Below, piece after piece: positions 16,883 through 25,341 of a stretch of 64,000 nt of DNA; positions within the stretch are counted from its first letter, which is position 1, and every line of letters starts with the position of its first letter. The DNA comes from JALYRV01 sp036675475 (GTDB taxonomy: Bacteria > Acidobacteriota > Vicinamibacteria > Vicinamibacterales > SCN-69-37), in NCBI GenBank assembly GCA_036675475.1, contig JAKFEY010000007.1, positions 1 through 64,000 on the forward strand, in the 5' to 3' direction. A program made the translations under genes and the position numbers. The notes beneath the pieces are model-generated. The model saw only the letters and a program-made list of their open reading frames with translations, was not told the DNA's origin and made no database searches.

Positions 16883-17385
16883 TTCCCCTGACGCTGCTGC
16901 TTCTGAATGCCGCGCAGAATCAACTGGCGCTTCAGTCCGCGCAGGTGATCGACATAAATCCGTCCGTCGAGGTGATCGATCTCGTGCTGAAACGCGCGCG
17001 CGAGCAAACCGCTCGCTTCGTGACGCGCGGGCGCGCCGTGGCGATCGAGGCCCTCGACCACGACGTGCGCATCGCGCTCGACGCGCGCGGTGTAGCCCGG
17101 CACGCTCAGGCAACCCTCGTCTTCGTACTGAATCCCGTCGCGCGCGACGAACACCGGATTGATCAGGTGAATCAGCTCGCCCGCCTTCCGGCCCACGGAG
17201 AGATCGATCACGAGGATGCGCAGGCCGACGCCGACCTGCGTGGCGGCGAGCCCGATGCCCGGCGCGGCATACATGGTTTCGACCATGTCTTCCATCAGCG
17301 TCGTGATCTCGGGCGTGATCGCGTCGACGGGGCTGGCGGGCGCGTGCAGAACCGGATGCCCGTATTTAACGATGGGAAGAATCAC
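16876..17385 (-). CDS. def: Peptide deformylase
   Basis: 169 residues, GTG start (VILPIVKYGHPVLH), which fits the family beginning; no suitable ATG exists upstream. The three deformylase motifs are complete: GIGLAATQVG, EGCLSVPG (metal Cys) and QHEIDHLDG (HExxH). Removes N-formyl from nascent proteins using Fe2+ or Zn2+. Seven bases after the aroC stop and overlapping fmt by 7 bases. The C-terminus is Lys/Gln/Arg-rich (KQQRQGKW). Confidence 0.95.
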   Translation of the reverse strand: MILPIVKYGHPVLHAPASPVDAITPEITTLMEDMVETMYAAPGIGLAATQVGVGLRILVIDLSVGRKAGELIHLINPVFVARDGIQYEDEGCLSVPGYTARVERDAHVVVEGLDRHGAPARHEASGLLARAFQHEIDHLDGRIYVDHLRGLKRQLILRGIQKQQRQGKW

Positions 17386-17392
17386 GGGCGTC

Positions 17393-18586
17393 TCAGCGAA
17401 CGGGGATCCTTCGCGCGATGCGCGCGCGGTAGGCGTCGAGCGCGCCGAGCAGATCGTCGACCGTGTCGCCGCCAAACTTTTCGATGAGCGCCGACGCCAG
17501 CACCCACGCCACGCTCGATTCGCCGACCACCGCCGCGGCGGAGATGGCGCACACGTCGCTGCGCTCGATGACGGCGGGCGACGGCTCGCCGGTGGCCAGG
17601 TCGACCGAGCGCAGGGGCTTCATCAGCGTGGAGATCGGCTTCATGTAGCCGCTCACGCGCACGTCTTCGCCGTTGGTGACGCCGCCTTCCAGGCCGCCGG
17701 CCCGGTTGGTCGGCCGCGCAATCCCAATCGGCGTCGCCCCTGGCACGATCTCGTCGTGCACTTCGGAGCCGGGGCGCGACGCCGCGGCGACGCCGTCGCC
17801 GATGCCGACGGCCTTGATCGCGGGAATCGACATCAGCGCGTGCGCGATGCGGCCATCGAGTTTGGCGTCCCACTGCGTGTAGCTGCCGACGCCGGCCGGC
17901 ATGCCGCGCGCGATTACCTCAAAGACGCCGCCCACCGTGTCGCCCGCGGCCTTGGCGGCATCGATGTGCTCGATCATCCGCTGCTCCGCATCGCGATCGA
18001 CCACGTGGAGCGGGGAGTCGTCCGGGATGGCCGCTGCCTGCTCGAAGGTGACGGCCGATGGATCGTCGATGCCCGCGGCACCCACGCGATACACGTGGCT
18101 GGCGATGGTGACGCCGGCGCGTGACAGAAGCAGGCGCGCGAGCGTGCCGGCCGCGACGCGCGCGGCCGTTTCGCGCGCGCTGGCGCGCTCGAGCACATCG
18201 CGCAGGTCGGCCCGGTCGAACTTGAGGCCGCCGGCCAGATCGGCGTGGCCGGGACGCGGCCGCGTGATGGCCGGACGCTTCGCGCCTGGCGCGTCGGCCG
18301 GCGGATCGGCCTCGAGGCTCATCGTGTGCTGCCAGTTCGTCCAGTCGCGATTCTCGACGAGCATCGACACGGGCGCACCAATGGTTTCGCCGCGGCGGAC
18401 GCCGCTCAGAATCTGCGCGCGATCGCGTTCGATGGCCATGCGCCGTCCGCGGCCGTACCCGAGCTGCCGGCGCGCGAGCTCGACGCCGATGGCTTCCTCG
18501 GTGACGGCAAGGCCCGCTGGCAGGCCGTCGACGATCACCGTGAGTGCCCGGCCGTGCGACTCGCCGGCAGTCAGAAAACGCAGCAT
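17393..18586 (-). CDS. aroC: Chorismate synthase
   Basis: 397 residues, start MLRFLTAGESHGRALTVIVDG. Converts EPSP to chorismate using reduced FMN. Conserved blocks: GESHGRAL, GYGRGRRMAIERD, RPRPGHADLAG and ERASARETAARVAAG. First gene of the minus-strand operon, divergent from the sigma-54 activator; its product feeds the trp/tyr operon at 30429-40657, from which aroC is physically separated. The upstream gap is 84 bases to the activator start. Confidence 0.96.
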   Translation of the reverse strand: MLRFLTAGESHGRALTVIVDGLPAGLAVTEEAIGVELARRQLGYGRGRRMAIERDRAQILSGVRRGETIGAPVSMLVENRDWTNWQHTMSLEADPPADAPGAKRPAITRPRPGHADLAGGLKFDRADLRDVLERASARETAARVAAGTLARLLLSRAGVTIASHVYRVGAAGIDDPSAVTFEQAAAIPDDSPLHVVDRDAEQRMIEHIDAAKAAGDTVGGVFEVIARGMPAGVGSYTQWDAKLDGRIAHALMSIPAIKAVGIGDGVAAASRPGSEVHDEIVPGATPIGIARPTNRAGGLEGGVTNGEDVRVSGYMKPISTLMKPLRSVDLATGEPSPAVIERSDVCAISAAAVVGESSVAWVLASALIEKFGGDTVDDLLGALDAYRARIARRIPVR

Positions 18587-18670
18587 GACAGGCTGAGTGT
18601 ATACGAAGTTTCTGCCGCGTCTGGCCCCGTTTCCCTGTGTTTTCCGTGGGTGTTTCGCTTGCATGACGTC

Positions 18671-21610
18671 ATGGCACGCATGCAGATCGTCTTCGATCGC
18701 TACGAGCCGCTCGGCGGCACGCGGTATGTCGATCTCGCGACGCGCGAGCGCGTGACGATCGCCATCCGCGCAGTGCCGGGCCGCGACTGGCGGCGCCGAT
18801 GGGGCATGCGTGTCGAGGCGCTGCAGCAGGCATGCGATGGCATCGAGCGGCTGATCGACGCGGGCGACGCAGGGGCGCACGAGGTGTTCGAAGTGCGCGC
18901 GCTTCCCGCCGGCGGCCCGGCTCATGTGCGCGCGCTGCGCGTGCACCACGTGGCGCGGGCCATCGCCTGGCTGTCGGCGCGTCGTCTCACCGCGGGGCCA
19001 TGCCGTCGCGATCGGCTGCTCGACGATGGCAGGCTTCGGGCGGATCTGCAGACGGCATGGCCCGCGGAAACGGCGGCGGAGCAGCGAGCTGCGCGCGCGT
19101 CGTGGCGCGCGTGGAGGGCGCTGGCGGGCGCCGGGCCGACGGCTGCGGCGACGACCGGGGAGCCGCCGCGCACGGCTGCGGTCCGCTACGACGCAACGGA
19201 CGAAGCCCTCGACGGCAGGGTTGGGCTGATTGAACTGCCGCTGCCGTCCGCGGCGGCGCTGGCGTTCGCGCGGGCAACAGGGCGCGTCGCGCTTGCCGGC
19301 CACGTCAATCCGTATCTCGTGCCGCACGAGTACCGGCGACGATCGTTCGTCCTCGTCGACGCGCGGCGCGAGACCTGTGCCGCATGGAGTGGGGCGCTGG
19401 CGGCCTCGAGTGGACGACGCCACTTCTATGTGCCGGCCGCGCGTGCGGCGCTCGTGGCGCGTGAGCGCGCCCCGGCCTATCTGCCGGCGCCTGCGGACGT
19501 CGAGTCTCGCGCGGCAGCGGGTGTTGATCCGCGCGCCCGCGAATGGCTGCGGCGTGCGCGCCTGGATCTCTCACACGGACGCCTCGCGCCGGCCATCCGG
19601 CTGGCCGGCCGCGCGGTGCTCGTCGCCGCGGCGCACCTTGAGATGCGCGACGAGGCGGCGGCCATCAAGATCGCGGCGCTGCGGCTGCAGGGCCGCGCGA
19701 TCGATGCGCTGGCGCTGGCGGCCGAGCATCTGCGCGAGCGCGACACGGCCGCGCCGTTTGCGCTGCTGCTTGAAGCGGCCGAAGCCGCCACCGATGCGGC
19801 GCGCCTCGAGCAGGGCGAAGCGCTGGCCCGTGCGGCGCTGTTTGCGGCGCGAAGCGCGGCAGAGCAGCAGCGCGCGCGCCTCGCGATTGATCGCGCGCGG
19901 CTGTGGCGCGGCGAGCCCGTGGAAACGGCGGCGTGGCAGACGCGCGCCGCGTGGTACGCGTGGGGCCGCGCGCCCGCGCTGCCGTGGCGGCAGGGCGTTC
20001 ATGTGCACGCGCCGGCCGGCAGCCTCGCGCGGTGGGAGTGGCTCGTCGACGGCCTCGAAGCCGCCCTCTGGGGAAGCGACGCGCGAAGGATTCAGTCCCG
20101 CAGGAAGCAGTTGCAGGCGGTGCGCGGACGGCTTCCGCCGCTGCTGCGCATCCGGGTGGACTGGCTGGTCGGAGGCTCTGCCGAGGGCGCGCGGCGCGCG
20201 GGCGCGCGCGCGGTGCTGCAGAGCGGAAGGAAGGGAAGCGCGATGGAAGTGCTCGAACACATGTCGGCGCTGCTGGAAACCTGCCGCGACGCGGATCCCG
20301 CGGTGGCGCTGCGCGAAACGGCGGCGCGTACACGCGATGTCCTGCGCGCGCGCTCGGTGGCGATCTTTGCGGCGGGACGTGCACTGCCGGTGGCGGGGCA
20401 CGGCGATGGATGGAACCAGGCGTCGGAGATCGCCGCGCGCTGCGCGGCGGCCGGCGCAGCCGCGGGACCTGAACCCGGCGCCGCCGGCGTCAACGCAGGT
20501 GTGGCGGTGCACGCGTTCGGGGGCGTCGCGGGCGCCATCACGACGGCGTGGCCCACGCATGCCGTGCTCGACGAGCAGCGCGTGCGCCTGCTGCTGCACG
20601 CCGCGGCGCTCGTCATCGCGCCGGTGTTGCGCACGTGGATCGATCGCGCCGAGGCCGCGTCGAGCGCGCCGCCGGCGCACGACATGCCGGAACTGGTAGG
20701 CGCCAGCGCCGCGCTCGAGGCGGTGCGTCGCGACGTGCGGCGCGTGGCGCGTGTGGCGTTCCCGGTGCTGATTGAGGGCGAAAGCGGCGTCGGCAAGGAG
20801 CTGGTCGCGCGCGCCATCCATCGGCTCTCGCCGCGGGCGGCGCGTCCGTTTCGGGCGCTCAACTGCGCCGCCATGAGTGAAGAGCTGGTCGAGGCGGAGC
20901 TGTTCGGCCACGCGCAGGGCGCCTTCACCGGCGCCGCCACGGCGCGGGCCGGCCTGTTCGAAGATGCGGATCGCGGCACGCTGTTTCTCGATGAGGTGTC
21001 GGAACTGTCGCTGCGCGCCCAGGCCAAGCTGCTGCGCGTCCTGCAGGAATCGGAGGTGCGCCGGGTCGGCGAAACGGCCGCGCGCCGCATCGACGTGCGC
21101 ATCATCGCCGCCACCAACCGGCCGATGCGCGGCGTGGTCGACACGGGGGCGTTCCGCGCCGACCTGTCCTTCCGCCTCGACGTGCTGCGCCTCGAGGTGC
21201 CGCCGCTGCGCCAGCGTCCCGAAGACATCGCGCTGCTCGCCGCGCACTTCTGGCGCGAGGCCGCCGCGCGTGCCGGCACGGACGCGACGCTCGCCCCGGA
21301 GGTGATCGGCCGTCTCGCCGAGTATCACTGGCCCGGCAACGTCCGCGAGCTTCAGAACGTCGTGGCCGCCCTCGCGGTGTCTGCGCCGCGCCGGGGCCGC
21401 GTCAGCTGCGCCGACCTGCCGGCCCACATCCGCACCGCGCAGATCGCGCGGGTCACGCTGCATCAGGCACGCATGTCGATGGAGTTGGATCTGGTACGGG
21501 GGGCGCTTGCCCGCGCCGGCGGCAAGCCGGCACGGGCCGCGGCCGAGCTCGGCGTGTCGCGTCAGGGCCTCGCGAAGCTCATGCGCCGCCTGGGCCTGCC
21601 GGCGGCGTAA
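18671..21610 (+). CDS. Large sigma-54-dependent transcription activator with TPR/GAF-like sensor part
   Basis: 979 residues from ATG 18671 (a second ATG three codons later). The C-terminal part is a typical enhancer-binding protein: Walker A GESGVGKE (about 702), sigma-54 contact loop GAFTGA (about 750), Walker B GTLFLDEV, and Arg finger region FRADLSFRLDVL, then a Fis-type helix-turn-helix in the last 45 residues (RAAAELGVSRQGLAKLMRRLG). No receiver domain. The long N-terminal region (about 680 residues) is Ala/Arg-rich with helical repeats resembling TPRs, and residues about 540-660 may form a GAF-like sensor (LRARSVAIFAAG). The first 120 residues (YEPLGGTRYVDLATRERV) I do not recognise. 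Signal unknown; dppB follows 55 bases downstream. Confidence 0.85.
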   Translation: MARMQIVFDRYEPLGGTRYVDLATRERVTIAIRAVPGRDWRRRWGMRVEALQQACDGIERLIDAGDAGAHEVFEVRALPAGGPAHVRALRVHHVARAIAWLSARRLTAGPCRRDRLLDDGRLRADLQTAWPAETAAEQRAARASWRAWRALAGAGPTAAATTGEPPRTAAVRYDATDEALDGRVGLIELPLPSAAALAFARATGRVALAGHVNPYLVPHEYRRRSFVLVDARRETCAAWSGALAASSGRRHFYVPAARAALVARERAPAYLPAPADVESRAAAGVDPRAREWLRRARLDLSHGRLAPAIRLAGRAVLVAAAHLEMRDEAAAIKIAALRLQGRAIDALALAAEHLRERDTAAPFALLLEAAEAATDAARLEQGEALARAALFAARSAAEQQRARLAIDRARLWRGEPVETAAWQTRAAWYAWGRAPALPWRQGVHVHAPAGSLARWEWLVDGLEAALWGSDARRIQSRRKQLQAVRGRLPPLLRIRVDWLVGGSAEGARRAGARAVLQSGRKGSAMEVLEHMSALLETCRDADPAVALRETAARTRDVLRARSVAIFAAGRALPVAGHGDGWNQASEIAARCAAAGAAAGPEPGAAGVNAGVAVHAFGGVAGAITTAWPTHAVLDEQRVRLLLHAAALVIAPVLRTWIDRAEAASSAPPAHDMPELVGASAALEAVRRDVRRVARVAFPVLIEGESGVGKELVARAIHRLSPRAARPFRALNCAAMSEELVEAELFGHAQGAFTGAATARAGLFEDADRGTLFLDEVSELSLRAQAKLLRVLQESEVRRVGETAARRIDVRIIAATNRPMRGVVDTGAFRADLSFRLDVLRLEVPPLRQRPEDIALLAAHFWREAAARAGTDATLAPEVIGRLAEYHWPGNVRELQNVVAALAVSAPRRGRVSCADLPAHIRTAQIARVTLHQARMSMELDLVRGALARAGGKPARAAAELGVSRQGLAKLMRRLGLPAA

Positions 21611-21665
21611 CGCTTGCACCGGGTCACCGGCATCGCGGACACTCGTGCAGTCCGCGCGCGCGCAC

Positions 21666-22586
21666 ATGCTGTCGTACCTGCTCCGGCGCCTCGTCCTGAC
21701 CATCCCCGTCCTGGTGGGCGTGGCGACCCTCGTCTTCTCGCTGCTGCACCTGGTGCCAGGTGACCCGGCGCAGTCGATGCTGGGCGAGGCGGCCGCCGCC
21801 GCTGACGTGGAGGAACTGCGCACCCGCCTCGGCCTCAACAAGCCGCTGCCGCGGCAGTATGCCGACTTCATGCTTGGCGTCGTGCAGGGCGACCTGGGCA
21901 CGTCGTTCCGCTACAACACGAAAGTGTCGACCGAGATCGGCTCGCGCCTGCGCAACACCATGCTGCTGGCCGTCGCGGCGATGGCGGTCGCGTTGACGAT
22001 TGCGCTGCCGCTCGGGATTCTTGCCGCGAACTTCCGCGGCCGCTTTGCCGACCACGCCGCGATGACGCTCGCCCTGGTCGGCATCTCGATGCCGAACTTC
22101 TGGCTCGGGCCGCTGCTGGCGATCCTGTTTGCAGTGAAGCTGGGATGGCTGCCCGTATCCGGAACCGGATCAGTCGCACATCTGGTGCTCCCGGCGGTGA
22201 CGCTTGGCGCCGCGCTCGCCGCCATCCTCGCGCGCATGACGCGCGCGAGCCTGCTCGAGGAGCTGCGCGAGCTGTACGTGCTGGCGGCCCGTGCCCGCGG
22301 CCTCTCGCGCGTGCGCGTCGTGCTGCGCCACGCTTTCCGCAACAGCCTGATTCCGATTGTGACGATCGTCGGCCTGCAGTTCGGCGCGGTGCTGACCGGC
22401 ACGATCATCACCGAAACGATTTTCGCGTGGCCGGGCGTCGGGCGCCTGCTGATTCAGTCGATCTCGTTCCGCGACTATCCGCTCGTGCAGGGCTGCATCC
22501 TGTTCATCTCGATGGTGTACGTCGGCGTGAACCTGCTGACCGACCTGGCCTACGGCTGGCTCGATCCAAGGATTCGCTACGAATGA
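21666..22586 (+). CDS. dppB: Peptide/nickel-type ABC transporter permease (DppB family)
   Basis: 306 residues, start MLSYLLRRLVLTIPVLVGVATLVF, the standard DppB/OppB beginning; a longer upstream extension is not supported. Six transmembrane segments expected, with SLLHLVPGDPA periplasmic signature and the cytoplasmic EAA loop (LYVLAARARGLSRVRVVLRHAFRNSL) that contacts the ATPase. Forms the membrane channel with DppC. Substrate class (di/oligopeptides or nickel) cannot be told without the binding protein, which is not nearby. Confidence 0.93.
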   Translation: MLSYLLRRLVLTIPVLVGVATLVFSLLHLVPGDPAQSMLGEAAAAADVEELRTRLGLNKPLPRQYADFMLGVVQGDLGTSFRYNTKVSTEIGSRLRNTMLLAVAAMAVALTIALPLGILAANFRGRFADHAAMTLALVGISMPNFWLGPLLAILFAVKLGWLPVSGTGSVAHLVLPAVTLGAALAAILARMTRASLLEELRELYVLAARARGLSRVRVVLRHAFRNSLIPIVTIVGLQFGAVLTGTIITETIFAWPGVGRLLIQSISFRDYPLVQGCILFISMVYVGVNLLTDLAYGWLDPRIRYE

Positions 22587-23386
22587 TGACGCGCGTGGGC
22601 GCCGTGATCGTGGGCACGACCGTGCTGGCCGCGCTGCTCGGGCCGTTCCTGGCGCCGTCGGATCCCTATGCGCAGGAGCTGGCGCTGCGCCTGTCGGGCC
22701 CGGCGGCCGGACACTGGTTCGGCCTCGACGAGCTCGGGCGCGACATCTTTTCGCGGCTGCTGGTCGGCGCGCGCATCTCGCTGATGGTCGGCCTGGCGGT
22801 CGTGTCCGTCTCGTCGACGCTCGGCATTCTGATCGGATCGATCGCGGGCTACTACGGCGGCCGTGTCGATCAGGTGATCAGCCGCATCATGGACGTGCTG
22901 CTCGCGTTCCCCGGCATCCTGCTCGCCATTGCGCTCGTTGCCGTGCTCGGTCCGAGCCTCACCAACGTCATCCTCGCGTTGTCGGTGATCGGCTGGGTGG
23001 GCTATGCGCGCCTTGTGCGCGCGCAGGTGCTGCGCATCCGCGAGCTCGAGTACGTGCAGGCCGCGCGCGCGCTTGGCGCGAAGACGCCGCGCATCCTGCT
23101 GCGCCATGTCATTCCCGCCACGCTGCCCACCGTCATCGTGCAGGGCACGCTCGGCATGGCCGGCGCGATCATCGCCGAAGCATCACTGAGCTTCCTCGGC
23201 CTCGGCGTCCAGCCGCCCACACCCAGCTGGGGGACGATGCTGGATGCGGGGAGGTCGCATTTATTCGACGCGCCGCACCTGACCTTGTTTCCGGGCCTGG
23301 CGATCGCGCTGCTCGTGCTCGGCTTTAATTTTCTCGGAGACGGCCTTCGCGATCGCATCGATCCCCGGTTGATCGGCGACCGATAA
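22583..23386 (+). CDS. dppC: Peptide/nickel-type ABC transporter permease (DppC family)
   Basis: 267 residues; ATG overlaps the dppB stop (ATGA). Hallmarks: HWFGLDELGRDIFSRLLVGAR near the N-terminus, EAA loop (EYVQAARALGAKTPRILLRHVI), and SFLGLGVQPPTPSWGTML near the C-terminus, all typical of DppC. The first cytoplasmic/TM part is shorter than usual because the gene begins almost directly in the first helix (GAVIVGTTVLAALLGPFLAP). No ATPase (DppD/F) or binding protein follows; the next gene is on the other strand. Confidence 0.93.
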   Translation: MMTRVGAVIVGTTVLAALLGPFLAPSDPYAQELALRLSGPAAGHWFGLDELGRDIFSRLLVGARISLMVGLAVVSVSSTLGILIGSIAGYYGGRVDQVISRIMDVLLAFPGILLAIALVAVLGPSLTNVILALSVIGWVGYARLVRAQVLRIRELEYVQAARALGAKTPRILLRHVIPATLPTVIVQGTLGMAGAIIAEASLSFLGLGVQPPTPSWGTMLDAGRSHLFDAPHLTLFPGLAIALLVLGFNFLGDGLRDRIDPRLIGDR

Positions 23387-23403
23387 CCTTCCAACCTTCC
23401 AAC
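23385..23403. repeat. Short tandem repeat, AACCTTCC x 2
   Basis: Two perfect copies of AACCTTCC plus AAC, beginning in the dppC stop codon, in the 29-base gap between convergent genes. Confidence 0.6.
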
Positions 23404-23415
23404 GACGCGAATCTT

Positions 23416-24537
23416 CTATCTCCCCGTCAGCGTCGCGTGCTTGTCCAGGGCCGCGTCGGCGTCGGCTGTGCGTCCCACGCTTCGCAGCGCGTCAGCCTGA
23501 TACTTCAGCGCCTCGGGCCATAGCGGGCGCTCGCGCGTGGCGCGGTCGAGCAGCCGGACGGCCTCGCCGCGAGAACCGTGCAGATACGCGAGCCGGCCGA
23601 GGATGGCGAGCGCTTCCGACGACTGCGCGTTGGCGGGGGCGTGGCGCAGCGCCTCGGACGCCTTGCGCAGCGAGGCGCGGTCGCCCTTGCGTTCGGCATC
23701 GAGCATCCACACATAGCCAAGCGCGAGATGCAGGCGCGGCTCGCCGGGATCGAATTCGTTGGCGCTGCCGAGGGCGAGCACCGCGCGATCGGTGCGGCCC
23801 GCGCGCGCCGCGGCCATGGCCACCGCGAGGTGTCGCGAGACGCCGGGATCGAGCGCCGCGAGCGCTTCGAGGTGGCGCAGCTGCTCGGCGGTGTTGCCTT
23901 CGCGCCCGAGCATGTCGGCCAGCGCTTCGCGCGCGGCCAGCAGCGCGGGCGCCAGATCGACGGCGCGCGCGAAGCTGGCTTTGGCGCCGCTCGCGTTGCC
24001 GCTGTCGCGCAGCGCGAGTCCCAGCGCGTGATGCATCTGCGCGGCGTCGGGCGCCTGGTCGACGGCGCGCTGCAGCGGGCGCACGGCCTGCGCGACCTGC
24101 CCCGCGCGATAGCGGCCGTAACCGGCGCGATAGGCGAGTGACGCGGAGCGGACGTCGCGATCGGCGGCCTGCGTATACCAGTCGGCGGCGCGCGCGAAAT
24201 CGCCGCGTTCGCTGTACACCTCGCCGAGCCGCTCGAGCGGCTGCGGCGCGTTCGGATCGAGCGCGGCGGCTCTCGTCAGGTCGCGCACCGCGGCGTCGTA
24301 GGACTCCTGCTGCGCGTACGCTTCGCCGCGGCGCAGGTGGGCGAGCATCGAATCCGGGCGAAACACCAGCGCGGCGCTGAAGGCTTCGATCGCCGCGTAC
24401 GTGTGCCCCTCGGAAAGCGCCGCGTTCCCCGCGTCGATCAGCCGGCGATATTCGGCCTCGGTCCGGCCCCGCTGAACAGCCAGCACGCTCCCGAGCGCCA
24501 CCACGGCGACAAGCGCGGCCAGCCAGAATCGACGCAT
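23416..24537 (-). CDS. Exported or membrane-anchored TPR protein
   Basis: 373 residues. N-terminal hydrophobic segment (5-22, LAALVAVVALGSVLAVQ) serves as signal or anchor. The remainder is a run of tetratricopeptide repeats, about nine, with the W/L/G/Y-A-F-A-P pattern: AGNAALSEGHTYAAIEAFSA, RRGEAYAQQESYDAAVRDL, ERLGEVYSERGDFARAADWY, HALGLALRDSGNASGAKASF, LGRLAYLHGSRGEAVRLL. It would act as a scaffold for protein contacts in the periplasm; the partner is unknown. Convergent with dppC. Confidence 0.8.
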   Translation of the reverse strand: MRRFWLAALVAVVALGSVLAVQRGRTEAEYRRLIDAGNAALSEGHTYAAIEAFSAALVFRPDSMLAHLRRGEAYAQQESYDAAVRDLTRAAALDPNAPQPLERLGEVYSERGDFARAADWYTQAADRDVRSASLAYRAGYGRYRAGQVAQAVRPLQRAVDQAPDAAQMHHALGLALRDSGNASGAKASFARAVDLAPALLAAREALADMLGREGNTAEQLRHLEALAALDPGVSRHLAVAMAAARAGRTDRAVLALGSANEFDPGEPRLHLALGYVWMLDAERKGDRASLRKASEALRHAPANAQSSEALAILGRLAYLHGSRGEAVRLLDRATRERPLWPEALKYQADALRSVGRTADADAALDKHATLTGR

Positions 24538-24585
24538 GGCTTAAGAGTAGCCCCGTTCCGTTCCGGAGCAGCAGGGCGGTCGCCC

Positions 24586-24647
24586 GCGAGCCGGGCGACG
24601 GCGCGGCCGTGGCAGCCGATCAGCGCGAGCCGGGCGACGGCGCGGCC
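24586..24647. repeat. 23-bp direct repeat upstream of ECF sigma gene
   Basis: GCGAGCCGGGCGACGGCGCG plus GCC occurs at 24586-24608 and identically at 24625-24647 (period 39). It lies about 25 bases upstream of the sigma gene's -35 element, in the gap to the divergent TPR gene. Could be an operator pair or simple duplication. Confidence 0.6.
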
Positions 24648-24671
24648 CCGGTCGGCCCGCAAACTTCCGTG

Positions 24672-24699
24672 GGAACTTCTCAGCCTCTCCTGGGTCTAA
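24672..24699 (+). promoter_or_regulatory. ECF-type promoter of the sigma/anti-sigma unit
   Basis: GGAACTT (24672-24678), 16-base spacer, TCTAA (24695-24699): this matches the E. coli sigma-E type consensus (GGAACTT, N16, TCTRA). Transcription would begin near 24705, so the ATG at 24700 cannot be used and the start at 24721 is preferred. Suggests autoregulation by the encoded sigma factor. Confidence 0.7.
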
Positions 24700-24720
24700 A
24701 TGAACAGGACTGGGGGTACT

Positions 24721-25341
24721 ATGGCGGAAGAGACAGTCGTCATGAAGCCTGTTCGCGCGCTGACCTGGTCGGATGTTGCCGGCGACGAACTGTCGCTGGT
24801 CCAGCGCTGCGCGGACGGCGACGAGGCCGCCTGCACCGAGCTCGTCAGCACGCACCAGCGGATGGTCTATCAGCTGTCCCTGCACCTGCTCGGCGATCAC
24901 AACGAAGCCCTCGACCTGTCGCAGGAAGTCTTCCTGCGTGTCTTCCGCACCATTCGCAGCTTCCGCGGGCAGTCCGCCCTCCGCACCTGGATCTATCGCA
25001 TCGTCATCAACCAGGCCTCGAACCGGCAGCGTTGGTGGCGGCGCCGGCGGCGCGCGCAGCAGGTGTCGTTCGAGCAGCACGTGGAAGCGCATGGCGAGCT
25101 GCCCGGGATGCGGCGGCTGGATTCCCCGGACGTGGTGCTCGGCCAGAAAGAACTCGCGGGCCGCATCCAGGCCGCGCTCGACACGCTGCCCTTCGACCAG
25201 CGCACCGTCGTCGTGCTTCGCGAGGTCGACGGCCTGAGCTACGACGAAATCGCGTTCTCGCTCAACGTGGCGGTGGGCACGGTGAAGTCGCGGCTCGCGC
25301 GCGCGCGCGAACAGCTGCGCGCTGAATTGAGGCAGTCATGA
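24721..25341 (+). CDS. ECF RNA polymerase sigma factor (RpoE-like)
   Basis: 206 residues from ATG 24721 (GGGGG upstream). Sigma region 2 at about 25-95 (ACTELVSTHQRMVYQLSLHL, DLSQEVFLRVFRTIRSFRG) and region 4 at about 140-200 (LPFDQRTVVVLREVDGLSYDEIA, VGTVKSRLARAREQLR). A basic linker WWRRRRRAQQ separates them. An ATG at 24700 was rejected because it precedes the likely transcription start. The next gene overlaps by ATGA and encodes its probable anti-sigma factor. Confidence 0.95.
   Translation: MAEETVVMKPVRALTWSDVAGDELSLVQRCADGDEAACTELVSTHQRMVYQLSLHLLGDHNEALDLSQEVFLRVFRTIRSFRGQSALRTWIYRIVINQASNRQRWWRRRRRAQQVSFEQHVEAHGELPGMRRLDSPDVVLGQKELAGRIQAALDTLPFDQRTVVVLREVDGLSYDEIAFSLNVAVGTVKSRLARAREQLRAELRQS

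Noticed and set aside
19571..21901. Long open frame antisense to the sigma-54 activator
   Set aside because: Arg/Ala/Gln-rich without domains; codon-position GC bias fits the plus-strand activator.
24700..24702. ATG 24700 as start of the ECF sigma factor
   Set aside because: It directly follows the predicted -10 element and would precede the transcript start; ATG 24721 with a G-rich ribosome site fits better.
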